Origin: Polynucleobacter sp. 86C-FISCH
GTDB taxonomy: Bacteria; Pseudomonadota; Gammaproteobacteria; Burkholderiales; Burkholderiaceae
NCBI RefSeq assembly: GCF_018882415.1
Contig: NZ_JACVOL010000001.1
Coordinates: 1,651,531-1,715,530, forward strand
Length of the DNA: 64,000 nucleotides
Direction of reading: 5' to 3'
Shown here one piece after another: positions 48,783 to 57,911 of the stretch (positions within the stretch are counted from its first letter, which is position 1; each line of letters begins with the position of its first letter). The translations under genes and the position numbers were made by a program. A model generated the notes under the pieces. It was not told the DNA's origin. It was given only the letters and a program-made list of their open reading frames with translations, and ran no database searches.

Positions 48783-49904
48783 ATGGATGTTGTAGATATT
48801 AGTTCTTTAAGCAAGTCTGTTCTCTGGGCTACTTTTGCCATCACCTTTTTTCTGGGTGCCGTTATGCAGAAGACTGGGTTTTGCAGCATGGGTGCAGTTT
48901 CTGACATTTTCATCATGTCTAGCTGGGGTCGTTTAAAACAATGGTTCTTAGCTATCGGTGTCGCCATTATTGGTTTTACCTTGATGTCTTACCTTGGCTT
49001 GATTGATCCGCTCAAAAGTTTTTATACCGGCAATAAATTTTTATGGCTTTCCACAATCGTTGGAAGCGTTTTATTTGGCTTGGGTATGGTTTTAGCGTCA
49101 GGGTGCGGCAGCAAAACCTTGATCCGTATCGGTGGCGGTAACTTAAAGTCCATCGTAGTGTTTATGGTCCTCGGATTGACTGCCTATATGACAATGCGCG
49201 GTTTCCTAGGCGTGGTACGCATCAATACTTTGGATACGTTTTTTATCGCCTTTAATACCCCACAGGATTTACCTAGTCTTTTAAGCGCACCTCTTGGCAT
49301 TGCTCGTCCTCAACTTCATCTGGCTCTAGGCTTGATCATTGGCGCAGCATTCATTGCTTATGCCATAGCTAGCAAAGCATTTTGGACTGCTGAAAATCTA
49401 TTTGCAGGCATTGCCGTAGGATTGGCAATCTGTGCTGTATGGTGGGTATCAGGCAATCTAGGATATGTTGCCGAGGATCCAAATACTTTAGAAGAAGTAT
49501 TTTTGGTAACGAATTCAGGTCGCATGGAAAGCCTTTCGTTTGTTGCACCTTATGCCTATTCCTTGGATTGGTTGATGATGTATAGCGATACATCCAAAGT
49601 AATCACAGTGGGTATTGCAGCTGTTGTAGGAATGATTTTGGGTTCTACTGCAGTATCAATTGCAACTAAATCATTTCGTTGGGAATCCTTTCGTAATACT
49701 GAAGATACAGCCAATCATTTAGTCGGCGCTGCACTGATGGGCTTTGGTGGTGTGACTGCCTTAGGCTGTACAGTAGGGCAGGGCTTGAGCGGTATCTCAA
49801 CTCTTGCCGTTGGTTCACTGCTGGCCTTGCCTGGATTTATCTTTGGGGCTTATTTAGGTCTACGTTATTTACAAATACGCCTTGCTCCTAACCCTTGCAG
49901 TTAA
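48783..49904 (+). CDS. YeeE/YedE-type membrane transporter (TsuA-like, probable thiosulfate uptake)
   Basis: A 373-residue inner-membrane protein with about nine to ten helices. The conserved cysteines of the family are present: C34 in GFCSMG, C108 in SGCGSKT and C329 in LGCTVGQG. In the structurally known TsuA the equivalent cysteines pass thiosulfate through the protein. The start is ATG 48783; an in-frame TTG nine bases earlier is possible. With the sox genes upstream, import or recycling of thiosulfate or a related sulfur compound is the best guess. Confidence 0.83.
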   Translation: MDVVDISSLSKSVLWATFAITFFLGAVMQKTGFCSMGAVSDIFIMSSWGRLKQWFLAIGVAIIGFTLMSYLGLIDPLKSFYTGNKFLWLSTIVGSVLFGLGMVLASGCGSKTLIRIGGGNLKSIVVFMVLGLTAYMTMRGFLGVVRINTLDTFFIAFNTPQDLPSLLSAPLGIARPQLHLALGLIIGAAFIAYAIASKAFWTAENLFAGIAVGLAICAVWWVSGNLGYVAEDPNTLEEVFLVTNSGRMESLSFVAPYAYSLDWLMMYSDTSKVITVGIAAVVGMILGSTAVSIATKSFRWESFRNTEDTANHLVGAALMGFGGVTALGCTVGQGLSGISTLAVGSLLALPGFIFGAYLGLRYLQIRLAPNPCS

Positions 49905-49923
49905 TTTTAAATACGGCTGAATA

Positions 49924-50361
49924 ATGCAAATTGATTGGATGTCTTTTACCCCCATTCCTTCCTTATTAGGCGGGATGATTCTGGGGGTTGCTGCGGCCTT
50001 GTATGTTTTATTACATGGTCGTATTTTGGGTATTAGCGGAATTGTTTCTGGTTTGCTGCACCCTAAATTGACTGATTCAGCATGGCGTGTTGCTCTGGTG
50101 CTGGGTTTGGTAACCGCACCTTTTCTGGCAGCGTTATTTTTTGGCATATTCCCGGTAGTGGAAATTGAAGCGGATTGGATCGCGATTGTGATTGCCGGTC
50201 TTCTGGTTGGGTTTGGTGCTCAATATGGTTCAGGCTGTACTAGTGGCCATGGTATTTGCGGCCTTTCACGCTTATCGCCACGTTCATTAGTTGCCACGCT
50301 CTCTTTTATGGGTGCAGGATTTATCACTGTTTACGTGCTGCGTCACTTGATTGGAGTTTGA
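49924..50361 (+). CDS. YeeE/YedE family protein, short form (first half)
   Basis: A 145-residue inner-membrane protein with four hydrophobic segments. It carries the family cysteine motif [20 protein letters not shown] near residues 101-120. Half-length pairs of YeeE-type proteins probably assemble as heterodimers to form a channel for sulfur-containing ions. It is followed directly by the next half-length gene (one base after its stop). Confidence 0.83.
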   Translation: MQIDWMSFTPIPSLLGGMILGVAAALYVLLHGRILGISGIVSGLLHPKLTDSAWRVALVLGLVTAPFLAALFFGIFPVVEIEADWIAIVIAGLLVGFGAQYGSGCTSGHGICGLSRLSPRSLVATLSFMGAGFITVYVLRHLIGV

Positions 50362-50362
50362 G

Positions 50363-50806
50363 ATGAGAAAACATTTCAGCTTACTTGGACAGTACGCAAT
50401 TGGTGTGCTGTTTGGTTGGGGCTTGATCATCTCCGGCATGAGCAATCCACAGAAGATTTTGGCATTTTTGGATTTAACCGGTAACTGGGATCCATCGTTA
50501 ATGTTTGTCATGATGGGTGCCGTGATTGTTGGTCTAGCCGGGTTCTACGTTGTTAGCAAAAGAACTGAAGCTTTTTTTGGTGGGGCATTGCATATCCCTA
50601 CACGTAGAGACATTACCAAGCCATTGATTATTGGTAGCTTAATTTTTGGGGCTGGCTGGGGAATCGCTGGCTTTTGTCCTGGTCCAGCCCTAGTTGCTCT
50701 AGGCGCAGGCCACCTTAAGGCCTTGGTGTTTGTGGTTGCCATGCTAGCTGGCATGGAGATTTGCGAGCGCTTCTTTACGGCCCATAAAAGCAAGCCAAAC
50801 CTCTGA
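50363..50806 (+). CDS. YeeE/YedE family protein, short form (second half, DUF6691 type)
   Basis: A 147-residue membrane protein, start ATG 50363 one base after the upstream stop. It has the family motif GAGWGIAGFCPGPALVALG near residues 97-115 with a conserved cysteine, and the N-terminal GWGLIISGMSNPQKI. Together with the preceding gene it forms a split YeeE pair. A TTG at 50351 would overlap the upstream gene and was rejected. Confidence 0.82.
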   Translation: MRKHFSLLGQYAIGVLFGWGLIISGMSNPQKILAFLDLTGNWDPSLMFVMMGAVIVGLAGFYVVSKRTEAFFGGALHIPTRRDITKPLIIGSLIFGAGWGIAGFCPGPALVALGAGHLKALVFVVAMLAGMEICERFFTAHKSKPNL

Positions 50807-50863
50807 GTCAACCCTGATTTAAAATCAACCCTATCGCATAATTTATTGAATGTAGAGGGTTTT

Positions 50864-51208
50864 ATGAGTCTTCCTATTTCTTGCCATAACGCTCAGTTTG
50901 GCACTCTCGGTCAGATAGACCCAAGCCATTTGGCTGAAATTGCTAAACAAGGCTATAAGAGCGTCATTAATAACCGTCCTGACGGTGAGGGTGGTCCAAG
51001 CCAACCTTTGAATGCTGCAATTCAAGCCGAAGCAGAAAAGCTGGGCTTAAATTACGTTTACTTACCAGTGGTGCCAGGTGCATTCACTCCGGCTCAAGTA
51101 CAAGAAATGGCGCGCCTCTTAAAAACTTTACCTGGACCAGTTCTTGCTTTTTGTCGCTCTGGCGCACGCTCTACTAATTTGTACCAACTTGCTTTGCAAC
51201 TTGGTTAA
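50864..51208 (+). CDS. DUF442/TIGR01244 phosphatase- or sulfurtransferase-like protein
   Basis: A 114-residue small cytoplasmic protein. The active-site loop is FCRSGARST near residues 95-103, a CxxGxR loop shared by dual-specificity phosphatase-like proteins and rhodaneses. The N-terminal LGQIDPSHLAEIAKQGYKSVINNRPDGE pattern is typical of DUF442. This domain is fused to sulfur dioxygenases in other bacteria, which fits its place after sulfur-uptake genes. ATG 50864 follows TAGAGGG; an earlier TTG was rejected. Confidence 0.8.
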   Translation: MSLPISCHNAQFGTLGQIDPSHLAEIAKQGYKSVINNRPDGEGGPSQPLNAAIQAEAEKLGLNYVYLPVVPGAFTPAQVQEMARLLKTLPGPVLAFCRSGARSTNLYQLALQLG

Positions 51209-51230
51209 TCTAAAGAGCACTCGTTAAACC

Positions 51231-51650
51231 ATGCGCATCACCATTCCCGAAGAACGAAAATTAGTACATGAGATGATCATGCCTATTCGTTGGGGCGATA
51301 TGGATGCGTATGGACACGTGAACAATACCATTTACTTTCGCTACATGGAGCAGGCTCGTTGTGAATGGATTACTGCGATGGGTTACGAGGTTGCCCCTGG
51401 TCGTGAATCCATGTTGATGCTGAATGGCTTTTGTAACTTTTATCAACAACTCTCGTTCCCAGGTGAGCTGATATTAAAGACCTCCATTGGCGCCATTGGC
51501 AGAACTAGTTTGGACGTCTATACCAGCATGGCTTTAACTACCTCGCCTGAAGTCGAGGCGGCTATTGGTGGCGCCACCATGGTTTGGGTAGATTTGACCA
51601 CTAATAAATCAGCGCCTTGGCCTGAGCATATTTTGCAAAAGTTGCGCTAG
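51231..51650 (+). CDS. Acyl-CoA thioesterase, 4HBT hotdog fold
   Basis: A 139-residue hotdog-fold protein. The catalytic motif RWGDMDAYGHVNNTIYFRYMEQAR near residues 19-42 contains the aspartate typical of the 4-hydroxybenzoyl-CoA thioesterase / YbgC group. It probably hydrolyses short or medium acyl-CoA in the cytoplasm. It lies 22 bases after the DUF442 gene and six bases before mnmH. Confidence 0.87.
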   Translation: MRITIPEERKLVHEMIMPIRWGDMDAYGHVNNTIYFRYMEQARCEWITAMGYEVAPGRESMLMLNGFCNFYQQLSFPGELILKTSIGAIGRTSLDVYTSMALTTSPEVEAAIGGATMVWVDLTTNKSAPWPEHILQKLR

Positions 51651-51656
51651 TCTATC

Positions 51657-52730
51657 GTGCAACCCAGCAATCCAAATATCTTACGAGTTGATCAATTTTT
51701 ATCTGAGCTAGATCAGTTTGATCTCGTGATTGATGTGAGATCTCCAGCAGAGTTTGCTTTAGATCACATTCCTGGCGCAGTTAATTACCCCGTTCTTGAT
51801 AATGAAGAGCGCGCAAAAATAGGAACGCTTTATAAACAAGAGTCTCCATTTGCGGCTAAAAAACTAGGGGCAGCGTTGGTCTCCAAAAACATTGCTACTC
51901 ATCTTGAAAATCACTTTCTAGAATTACCCCGTGAATGGCGTCCATTAATTTATTGCTGGCGTGGTGGTGAACGCAGTGGCGCCTTTACTCACATTCTCAA
52001 TCGGATTGGTTGGAAAGCTAAACAGCTAGAAGGTGGTTACCAAGGTTTTCGTCGTACGGTGATTGATGGTCTAGACCAGGCAGCCGGTCAATTTTCATTT
52101 CAGGTCATTTGTGGAATGACGGGCAGTGGCAAAACACGAGTGCTGCAAGAGATCGGTGCATTAGGGGCTCAGATCCTTGATTTGGAGGGTCTAGCAGTTC
52201 ATCGTGGCTCGGTGCTTGGTAATGAGCCTAATGAAGACCAGCCATCGCAAAAAGGCTTTGAAACTGCGCTATGGAATGCCTTGCGTTCGCTTGATCCCGC
52301 TAAGCCAGTATTTGTGGAATCCGAAAGCAAGAAGGTAGGGGGATTGCACGTACCTGATGCTTTAATGGAAAAAATTCGCAATGGGTCTTGTATTGAATTG
52401 AGATCGAGCACTCAAACACGAGTGTCCTGGTTAATTCGTGAATACCATCACTTTCTAACCGATACCGATAATTTCAAGCTTAAGTTAGCATTGCTGACTG
52501 CTCATTATGGAAAAGTGCAGATTGCTAAATGGAATGAGGCAATTGATGCGGGTAATTTTCCGGAGCTCGTTGAAGAGTTGCTAGTAAAGCATTACGACCC
52601 ATCCTACCAATCATCTATTGTCCGTAACTTTCCTCAATACAGAATTGAGAATTTTGTACAACTAGATGATGATAGTGATGAGGCCTTTGCCAGAGCAGCA
52701 AAGGCCATCGCAAGCAAGCTGGGCGCTTAA
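51657..52730 (+). CDS. mnmH: tRNA 2-selenouridine synthase (rhodanese / P-loop protein)
   Basis: A 357-residue enzyme that replaces sulfur of 2-thiouridine with selenium at the tRNA wobble position through a geranylated intermediate. An N-terminal rhodanese domain has the catalytic cysteine C100 ([12 protein letters not shown]). The C-terminal half has a P-loop GMTGSGKT at 153-160. It begins with GTG at 51657. Selenide incorporation needs SelD elsewhere; without it the product may be geranylated thiouridine. The stop overlaps the convergent gcdH stop. Confidence 0.92.
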   Translation: MQPSNPNILRVDQFLSELDQFDLVIDVRSPAEFALDHIPGAVNYPVLDNEERAKIGTLYKQESPFAAKKLGAALVSKNIATHLENHFLELPREWRPLIYCWRGGERSGAFTHILNRIGWKAKQLEGGYQGFRRTVIDGLDQAAGQFSFQVICGMTGSGKTRVLQEIGALGAQILDLEGLAVHRGSVLGNEPNEDQPSQKGFETALWNALRSLDPAKPVFVESESKKVGGLHVPDALMEKIRNGSCIELRSSTQTRVSWLIREYHHFLTDTDNFKLKLALLTAHYGKVQIAKWNEAIDAGNFPELVEELLVKHYDPSYQSSIVRNFPQYRIENFVQLDDDSDEAFARAAKAIASKLGA

Positions 52731-53905
52731 CTGAAGGCCTGAATACCTGTTTGTGCACGACCTAAAATAAGGGCGTGAATATCGTGAGTACCTTCGTAGG
52801 TGTTAACGACTTCCAAGTTCAGCATGTGACGCACAACGCCATACTCATCTGAGATACCGTTACCACCATGCATATCGCGTGCCATGCGCGCAACATCTAA
52901 AGACTTGCCGCAAGAGTTGCGCTTCATGATGGAAGTGATTTCTGGAGCAGCAATGCCCTCATCTTTCATGCGACCCAGGCGTAAGCAGCCCTGAAGCCCT
53001 AAAGTAATCTCAGTTTGCATGTCAGCCAATTTCTTCTGAATCAATTGATTCGCGGCGAGTGGCTTCCCAAATTGCTTGCGATCCATGGTGTATTGACGTG
53101 CGGCATACCAGCACCATTCAGCTGCACCAAGGGCGCCCCAAGCGATGCCATAGCGTGCTGAGTTTAAGCAAGTGAATGGACCTTTAAGGCCTTCAATTTC
53201 TGGAAATTCATTTTCAGCAGGCACGAACACTTCGTCCATGACGATTTCACCGGTGATTGAGGCGCGCAGACCCATCTTGCCGCTGATCTTTGGCGCACTT
53301 AAGCCCTTCATGCCTTTTTCAAGGATGTAGCCACGAATGATGCCTTCATCATTCTTTGCCCAGACCACAAACACATCTGCAATCGGGGAGTTGGAGATCC
53401 ACATCTTGGAGCCAGTCAAAGAAAATCCGCCAGGAACCTTCTTGGCGCGAGTAATCATGCCGCCAGCATCTGAGCCATAGTTAGGTTCGGTTAAACCAAA
53501 GCAACCAATCCATTCGCCGCTGGCTAATTTAGGAAGATATTTTTGCTTCTGCGCTTCACTACCGAATTCATTAATCGGAACCATCACCAAGGAAGACTGC
53601 ACGCTCATCATGGAGCGATAACCAGAATCCACACGTTCGATTTCACGAGCGATTAAGCCGTAAGAGACGTAGTTGAGATTTGCTCCACCATATTGTTCGG
53701 GGATGGTGATTCCTAAAAGACCAAGCTCACCCATTTCACGGAAGATAGCAGGATCGGTGGTTTCATTACGATAGGCATCATGAATGCGTGGCATTAAGCG
53801 GCCTTGAGCATATTCAGCGGCAGCATCACGAACCATGCGCTCTTCTTCAGTCAGCTGGGTATCAAGAAGTAGGGGGTCTGCCCAGTTAAAACTTACTTTA
53901 CTCAT
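52727..53905 (-). CDS. gcdH: Glutaryl-CoA dehydrogenase / acyl-CoA dehydrogenase
   Basis: A 392-residue FAD enzyme that oxidises and decarboxylates glutaryl-CoA to crotonyl-CoA in lysine or tryptophan breakdown. The C-terminal catalytic glutamate is E371 in [10 protein letters not shown]. The FAD/substrate motifs [15 protein letters not shown] and [18 protein letters not shown] are typical, and the GcdH-type [16 protein letters not shown] region near 250-265 is present. Electrons should go to ETF and ETF-QO, encoded 5 kb away. It is tail-to-tail with mnmH, sharing stop-codon bases. Confidence 0.93.
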   Translation of the reverse strand: MSKVSFNWADPLLLDTQLTEEERMVRDAAAEYAQGRLMPRIHDAYRNETTDPAIFREMGELGLLGITIPEQYGGANLNYVSYGLIAREIERVDSGYRSMMSVQSSLVMVPINEFGSEAQKQKYLPKLASGEWIGCFGLTEPNYGSDAGGMITRAKKVPGGFSLTGSKMWISNSPIADVFVVWAKNDEGIIRGYILEKGMKGLSAPKISGKMGLRASITGEIVMDEVFVPAENEFPEIEGLKGPFTCLNSARYGIAWGALGAAEWCWYAARQYTMDRKQFGKPLAANQLIQKKLADMQTEITLGLQGCLRLGRMKDEGIAAPEITSIMKRNSCGKSLDVARMARDMHGGNGISDEYGVVRHMLNLEVVNTYEGTHDIHALILGRAQTGIQAFS

Positions 53906-53946
53906 TGCCTTGTCATCCTCTATGCGGTGTTGTAGTTACTTTTTGC

Positions 53947-53975
53947 CTGCGCCCTGCGAATTTTCAGGAATGCAG
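53947..53975 (+). other. Stem-loop in the leader of the YhhQ-type transporter gene
   Basis: Two nested inverted pairs, CTGC / GCAG and CCTG / CAGG with small internal loops and an eight-base apical loop, lie 35-60 bases before the likely start at 54010. The structure is modest (eight base pairs). It does not fit the known preQ1-I riboswitch consensus, so it is reported as structure only. Confidence 0.35.
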
Positions 53976-54009
53976 ATATTCTGTTTCTATTATCCATTTT
54001 TCTGGACTT

Positions 54010-54720
54010 ATGGACTCGCCTAGACGTCACCATCGCTATTACGACCTCATTCTGACTGCCTTTGTGGTCGTTTTGTTGTGCTCGAACTTTATTGGCGCTG
54101 GTAAGGCGGCTGTAATTGATCTTCCGTATTTCGGGGCTGTGCCATTTGGTGGAGGAATTCTATTTTTCCCCATCGCCTATTTCTTTGGTGACATCCTGAC
54201 GGAAGTCTATGGATACGCATACGACCGCAGAGCAGTTTGGGCTGGCTTTGCTGCTCTCGCATTTGCCGCAATCATGGCGCAAATAGTCATTGCCTTACCG
54301 GTTGCTCCTGGCGACTATATGGCTAATTATCAGCACGGGCTAGAAACGGTATTTGGAAACTCTTGGCGTATTGCTTTGGCTTCCATGTTTTCTTTCTGGT
54401 GCGGAAGTCTGGTCAACAGTTATGTATTGGCAAAGATGAAGATCTGGACCCAGGGCCGTGCTCTATGGATGCGCACGATCGGCTCTACAGCGGTAGGTGA
54501 GATGGTCGACTCCTCTTTTTTCTATATGCTGGCGTTTTATGGTATCTGGCCAACCCATGAAATCATTCAGGTGGCCTTGGCGCAGTACGTTCTCAAGACG
54601 TCCTGGGAGGTCTTGGCAACCCCATTGACTTACTTGGTCGTGAACTACCTCAAACGTAAAGAAAACGAGGATTTCTACGATATTCATACGAATTTCACCC
54701 CATTTAGGGTCAAAGTCTAA
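54010..54720 (+). CDS. yhhQ: Queuosine precursor transporter (YhhQ / DUF165 family)
   Basis: A 236-residue inner-membrane protein with about six helices. Conserved family features are LCSNFIGAGK near residues 22-31, the FFPIAYFFGDILTEVYGY motif near 52-69, and the C-terminal TIGSTAVGEMVDSSFFYM segment. YhhQ imports preQ0 and preQ1 for queuosine in tRNA. ATG 54010 was preferred to the first in-frame ATG at 53905, which overlaps the gcdH start region and adds a non-membrane tail. A different role in salvage cannot be excluded. Confidence 0.88.
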   Translation: MDSPRRHHRYYDLILTAFVVVLLCSNFIGAGKAAVIDLPYFGAVPFGGGILFFPIAYFFGDILTEVYGYAYDRRAVWAGFAALAFAAIMAQIVIALPVAPGDYMANYQHGLETVFGNSWRIALASMFSFWCGSLVNSYVLAKMKIWTQGRALWMRTIGSTAVGEMVDSSFFYMLAFYGIWPTHEIIQVALAQYVLKTSWEVLATPLTYLVVNYLKRKENEDFYDIHTNFTPFRVKV

Positions 54721-54744
54721 GTAAGACCACGGCTTCCTGCCAAC

Positions 54745-54777
54745 AAAGACGTCTAAGCCGTTAAAATAACGGTCTTT
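54745..54777 (+). other. Stem-loop in the leader of the ABC-F gene
   Basis: CCGTT-AAAAT-AACGG is nested inside AAAGA / TCTTT, giving a possible ten-base-pair hairpin with one large bulge. It ends about 46 bases before the GTG start of the ABC-F gene. A TAAAAT hexamer in its loop could instead be a -10 promoter element. No T-run follows, so it is not a clear terminator of yhhQ. Confidence 0.35.
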
Positions 54778-54823
54778 GCCCCTCCGGGGTAACTATTGAA
54801 TTTCAGAAAGCTAGAAAACATCC

Positions 54824-56431
54824 GTGCTGTCAGCATCTAATATCACCATGCAGTTTGGGGCAAAGCCTCTGTTTGAAAACATTTCCGTGAAGTTTGGCGG
54901 CGGTAATCGTTACGGCCTCATCGGCGCAAACGGTTGCGGTAAATCGACCTTCATGAAAATTTTAGGTGGCGAGCTTGAGCCAACTAGTGGGAACGTGAGC
55001 TTAGACCCAGGTATTCGTTTGGGTAAATTGCGTCAAGATCAATTTGCATACGAAGATGTGCGCGTTCTTGATGTAGTGATGATGGGTCACGAAGAGATGT
55101 GGAAGGCTGCAGCAGAACGCGATGCGATCTACGCTAATCCAGATGCTTCTGATGAAGATTACATGAAGGCTGCTGAGCTTGAAGGTAAGTACGCCGAATA
55201 CGGCGGCTATACCGCTGAAGCAAAAGCAGGTGAGTTGTTATTAGGCATTGGTATTCCTATTGAGCAACACAACGGCCCAATGAGCAATGTTGCGCCAGGT
55301 TGGAAATTGCGTGTATTGCTAGCGCAAGCATTGTTCTCTGATCCAGACGTTCTCTTGCTTGATGAGCCAACCAATAACTTGGATATTCACTCCATTCATT
55401 GGCTTGAGGACATCCTCAATCAAATTAAGAGCACCATCGTCATCATTTCCCATGATCGTCACTTCCTCAATGAAGTCTGTACGCACATGGCCGACATGGA
55501 CTATGGAACGCTCAAGGTCTACCCAGGAAACTACGATTCCTACATGCTGGCATCTGTACAGGCACGTACACAACAACTGAGCAATAACGTTAAGGCTAAA
55601 GAAAAAATTGCTGAATTGGCAGCTTTCGTAGCACGCTTCTCAGCAAATGCTTCTAAGGCACGTCAAGCGACTTCACGTCAAAGACAGTTAGAGAAAATTG
55701 AGATTGTTGAAGTAAAACCTTCCTCACGTCAAAACCCATTCATTCGTTTTGATACAGAGAAGAAGTTGCATAACATGGCGGTAGAGTGCAATGCGCTAAC
55801 CAAGGCTTATGACCGCGTTATCTTCAAGAACTTCAAATTAGGTGTTCGTGCTGGCGAGAAGATTGCCATCATTGGACAAAACGGCGCTGGTAAGACGACA
55901 CTACTCAAGACTATTCTAAGCAAGCGCTTTGAAGGTATTGCTGCTGATAGCGGTGATGTGAAGTGGGCTGAAAATGCTAATGTTGGTGTGATGCCTCAAG
56001 ACAATACTGAGATGTTCGCAAAAGACGAATTACTCATGGATTGGATGAATTGGTGGCGCAATACTGGTGACGATGACCAAGTGATTCGTGGCACATTAGG
56101 TCGCCTCTTGTTCTCTGGTGACGATATTGGCAAGTCCGTTAAGGTCCTCTCTGGTGGTGAAAAAGGCAGAATGATTTGGGGTAAATTGATGCTCCAAAAA
56201 TATAACGTGCTAGCAATGGATGAGCCGACAAACCATATGGATATGGAATCCATTGAGAGCTTGCAAATTGCACTTGAGAAATTCGACGGCACGCTCATCT
56301 TTGTTTCTCACGACCGTGAGTTTGTATCTGCTTTGGCTAATCGCATCTTAGAGGTGAAGATGGATGGCACTGTAGTGGATTACTCCGGAACTTACGAAGA
56401 GTATTTACGAAGCCAAGCATTGGCTGGCTAA
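54824..56431 (+). CDS. ybiT: ABC-F family ATPase, YbiT type
   Basis: A 535-residue cytoplasmic protein with two ABC ATPase domains and no membrane segments. Walker A motifs are GANGCGKST near residues 36-44 and GQNGAGKTT near 352-360. Signatures are a degenerate VAPGWKLR in domain 1 and LSGGEKGRM in domain 2, and both Walker B motifs are followed by DEPTN. The [15 protein letters not shown] and [11 protein letters not shown] stretches match E. coli YbiT, a translation factor binding the ribosomal E site. It starts with GTG at 54824. Confidence 0.93.
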   Translation: MLSASNITMQFGAKPLFENISVKFGGGNRYGLIGANGCGKSTFMKILGGELEPTSGNVSLDPGIRLGKLRQDQFAYEDVRVLDVVMMGHEEMWKAAAERDAIYANPDASDEDYMKAAELEGKYAEYGGYTAEAKAGELLLGIGIPIEQHNGPMSNVAPGWKLRVLLAQALFSDPDVLLLDEPTNNLDIHSIHWLEDILNQIKSTIVIISHDRHFLNEVCTHMADMDYGTLKVYPGNYDSYMLASVQARTQQLSNNVKAKEKIAELAAFVARFSANASKARQATSRQRQLEKIEIVEVKPSSRQNPFIRFDTEKKLHNMAVECNALTKAYDRVIFKNFKLGVRAGEKIAIIGQNGAGKTTLLKTILSKRFEGIAADSGDVKWAENANVGVMPQDNTEMFAKDELLMDWMNWWRNTGDDDQVIRGTLGRLLFSGDDIGKSVKVLSGGEKGRMIWGKLMLQKYNVLAMDEPTNHMDMESIESLQIALEKFDGTLIFVSHDREFVSALANRILEVKMDGTVVDYSGTYEEYLRSQALAG

Positions 56432-56461
56432 TTTAAGTTCAGCAGTAAACCTGTTAGTAAA

Positions 56462-56485
56462 AATAAGCCCCTACGCGGGCTTATT
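56462..56485. terminator. Bidirectional terminator overlapping the DUF1289 gene end
   Basis: A nine-base-pair stem (AATAAGCCC / GGGCTTATT) with the loop CTACGC lies between convergent genes. On the plus strand TTTTC follows; on the minus strand a T-rich stretch follows. On the minus strand the stem encodes the last three residues of the DUF1289 protein (Asn-Lys-Pro) and its TAG sits in the loop, so the hairpin is partly coding. Confidence 0.85.
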
Positions 56486-56740
56486 TTCTTTGGCTTGTCG
56501 TTGAAAGCGGGTCGCAGTACCTTCTTCGCGAATGCGCTTCCACACTGAATCCTTTTCTTCTTGAGAAAAGAAAACCCAATTACTGACTTCTCCGAGAGTG
56601 CGACCGCATCCTTGGCAGATTTCATCGTAAAGAGTGGTGCACACACCAATGCAAGGGGAGTCGGACTCATTATCCCCAGTCGATAGGGAGTGAGAGCCAT
56701 CTTGCGAGGCTGATTTGGTGTCGTTGCTTCCAGAATTCAT
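56471..56740 (-). CDS. DUF1289 domain-containing protein
   Basis: An 89-residue cytoplasmic protein. The DUF1289 motif lies at about residues 29-60: SPCIGVCTTLYDEICQGCGRTLGEVSNW. Four cysteines in a CxxxC...CxxC pattern could bind metal. No function is established for the family. Its start overlaps the end of the upstream acetyltransferase-like gene by four bases (ATGA at 56737-56740). Its stop lies inside the loop of a terminator hairpin. Confidence 0.87.
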   Translation of the reverse strand: MNSGSNDTKSASQDGSHSLSTGDNESDSPCIGVCTTLYDEICQGCGRTLGEVSNWVFFSQEEKDSVWKRIREEGTATRFQRQAKENKPA

Positions 56741-57909
56741 GGCTGTACTTTAGACGATTTCAAAGGACTGTGCTCGGCTAGCTCATCAACATAAGCCCCA
56801 ATCCCTTGATGCTCTCGATCTAAGAAGTGTTGTACTGCTTTGGCAAAGCGGGGATCGGCAATGAAATGGGCTGATTGAATCGTAGTAGGTAAGAAGCCGC
56901 GCGCCATCTTGTGTTCACCTTGTGCGCCGCCTTCAAAGGTCTGTACCTTGTTGGAAATGCAGTATTCAATGGCTTGGTAATAGGCAGTTTCAAAGTGCAA
57001 GCAGGGGATATGTTCTATCGCACCCCAATATCTGCCATAAGCCTTGGAGGTTTTGGGGTCTATGACTAGTAATGATGCAGCAATAGGATTTCCCGCACGT
57101 TCAGCAATGATTAAATGAAGGTTCTCGGGCATTCGCTGTGCCCATAGCTTGAAGAATGCCTCACTGAGATATGGATTAGAGCGATGCTCTAAGTATGTAT
57201 TTTCATAGCAGCGATAGAAAAATTCCCAATCATCATTGGTTGAAGATATTCCTGACACATGCCTAAAGCTAATAGATTCTTTTGCCACTTGCTCGCGTTC
57301 ACGCCGAATATTCTTGCGGCGCTTCATTGTGAGGACTGCTAAAAATTGCTCAAAGTTCTCAAAGCTCTGGTTATGCCAATGAAATTGCACTGAGTCACGT
57401 AGCATGAAGCCTTGCTCTTGAAGGCTTTTAGAGTCTGAGGCGTAAGGGAATAAAACATGCGCTGAAGACAGATTGTTTTGTACAACTAAAGTTTTTAACC
57501 CTGTAATGACATGCTGCTTAACCATATCGGCATCAATGTGACTGGCGCTAAGAATTCTGGAGCCTTGTACTGGCGAGAAGGGGATGGCACAGAGGGCCTT
57601 TGGAAAGTACTGCATACCTTGCTGCTCATAAGCCTGAGCCCATGACCAATCAAATACAAATTCGCCATACGAATGTTGTTTTAAATACAGAGGCATTGCG
57701 CCTATCAGTTGGCCATGATCTTTTAGGAGTAGGTGCGCAACTTGCCACCCGGTATTGCCGCCAACACAACTCGTTTCTTCTAGGCCACTCAGAAATTCAT
57801 GACGCAGAAAGGGTCCTGCATCAGAAGGAAGTAGAGCATTCCAGTCCTGGCAAGGGATATCGCTTAAGCGATCAAGTATTTCTAATTGATATGAATCGGG
57901 CTGGGCCAC
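56737..57909 (-). CDS. GNAT-fold acyltransferase-like protein (peptidogalycan biosynthesis / FemAB-type)
   Basis: A 390-residue cytoplasmic protein of the group often annotated as peptidogalycan biosynthesis protein (DUF482). It has two GNAT-like halves: an N-terminal half to about 180 and a C-terminal half with MKRRKNIRREREQV near 195-210 and FEGGAQGEHKMARGFLPT near 325-342. No enzyme activity is established for this group. It overlaps the DUF1289 gene by four bases, and begins two bases after the glyoxalase stop, so the three genes look like an operon. Confidence 0.87.
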   Translation of the reverse strand: MAQPDSYQLEILDRLSDIPCQDWNALLPSDAGPFLRHEFLSGLEETSCVGGNTGWQVAHLLLKDHGQLIGAMPLYLKQHSYGEFVFDWSWAQAYEQQGMQYFPKALCAIPFSPVQGSRILSASHIDADMVKQHVITGLKTLVVQNNLSSAHVLFPYASDSKSLQEQGFMLRDSVQFHWHNQSFENFEQFLAVLTMKRRKNIRREREQVAKESISFRHVSGISSTNDDWEFFYRCYENTYLEHRSNPYLSEAFFKLWAQRMPENLHLIIAERAGNPIAASLLVIDPKTSKAYGRYWGAIEHIPCLHFETAYYQAIEYCISNKVQTFEGGAQGEHKMARGFLPTTIQSAHFIADPRFAKAVQHFLDREHQGIGAYVDELAEHSPLKSSKVQP

Positions 57910-57911
57910 GA

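Noticed and set aside
53906..54009. Possible preQ1-I riboswitch upstream of the YhhQ-type gene
   Set aside because: Words similar to the consensus appear only in the wrong order and partly on the other strand; the A-rich tail pairing is missing.
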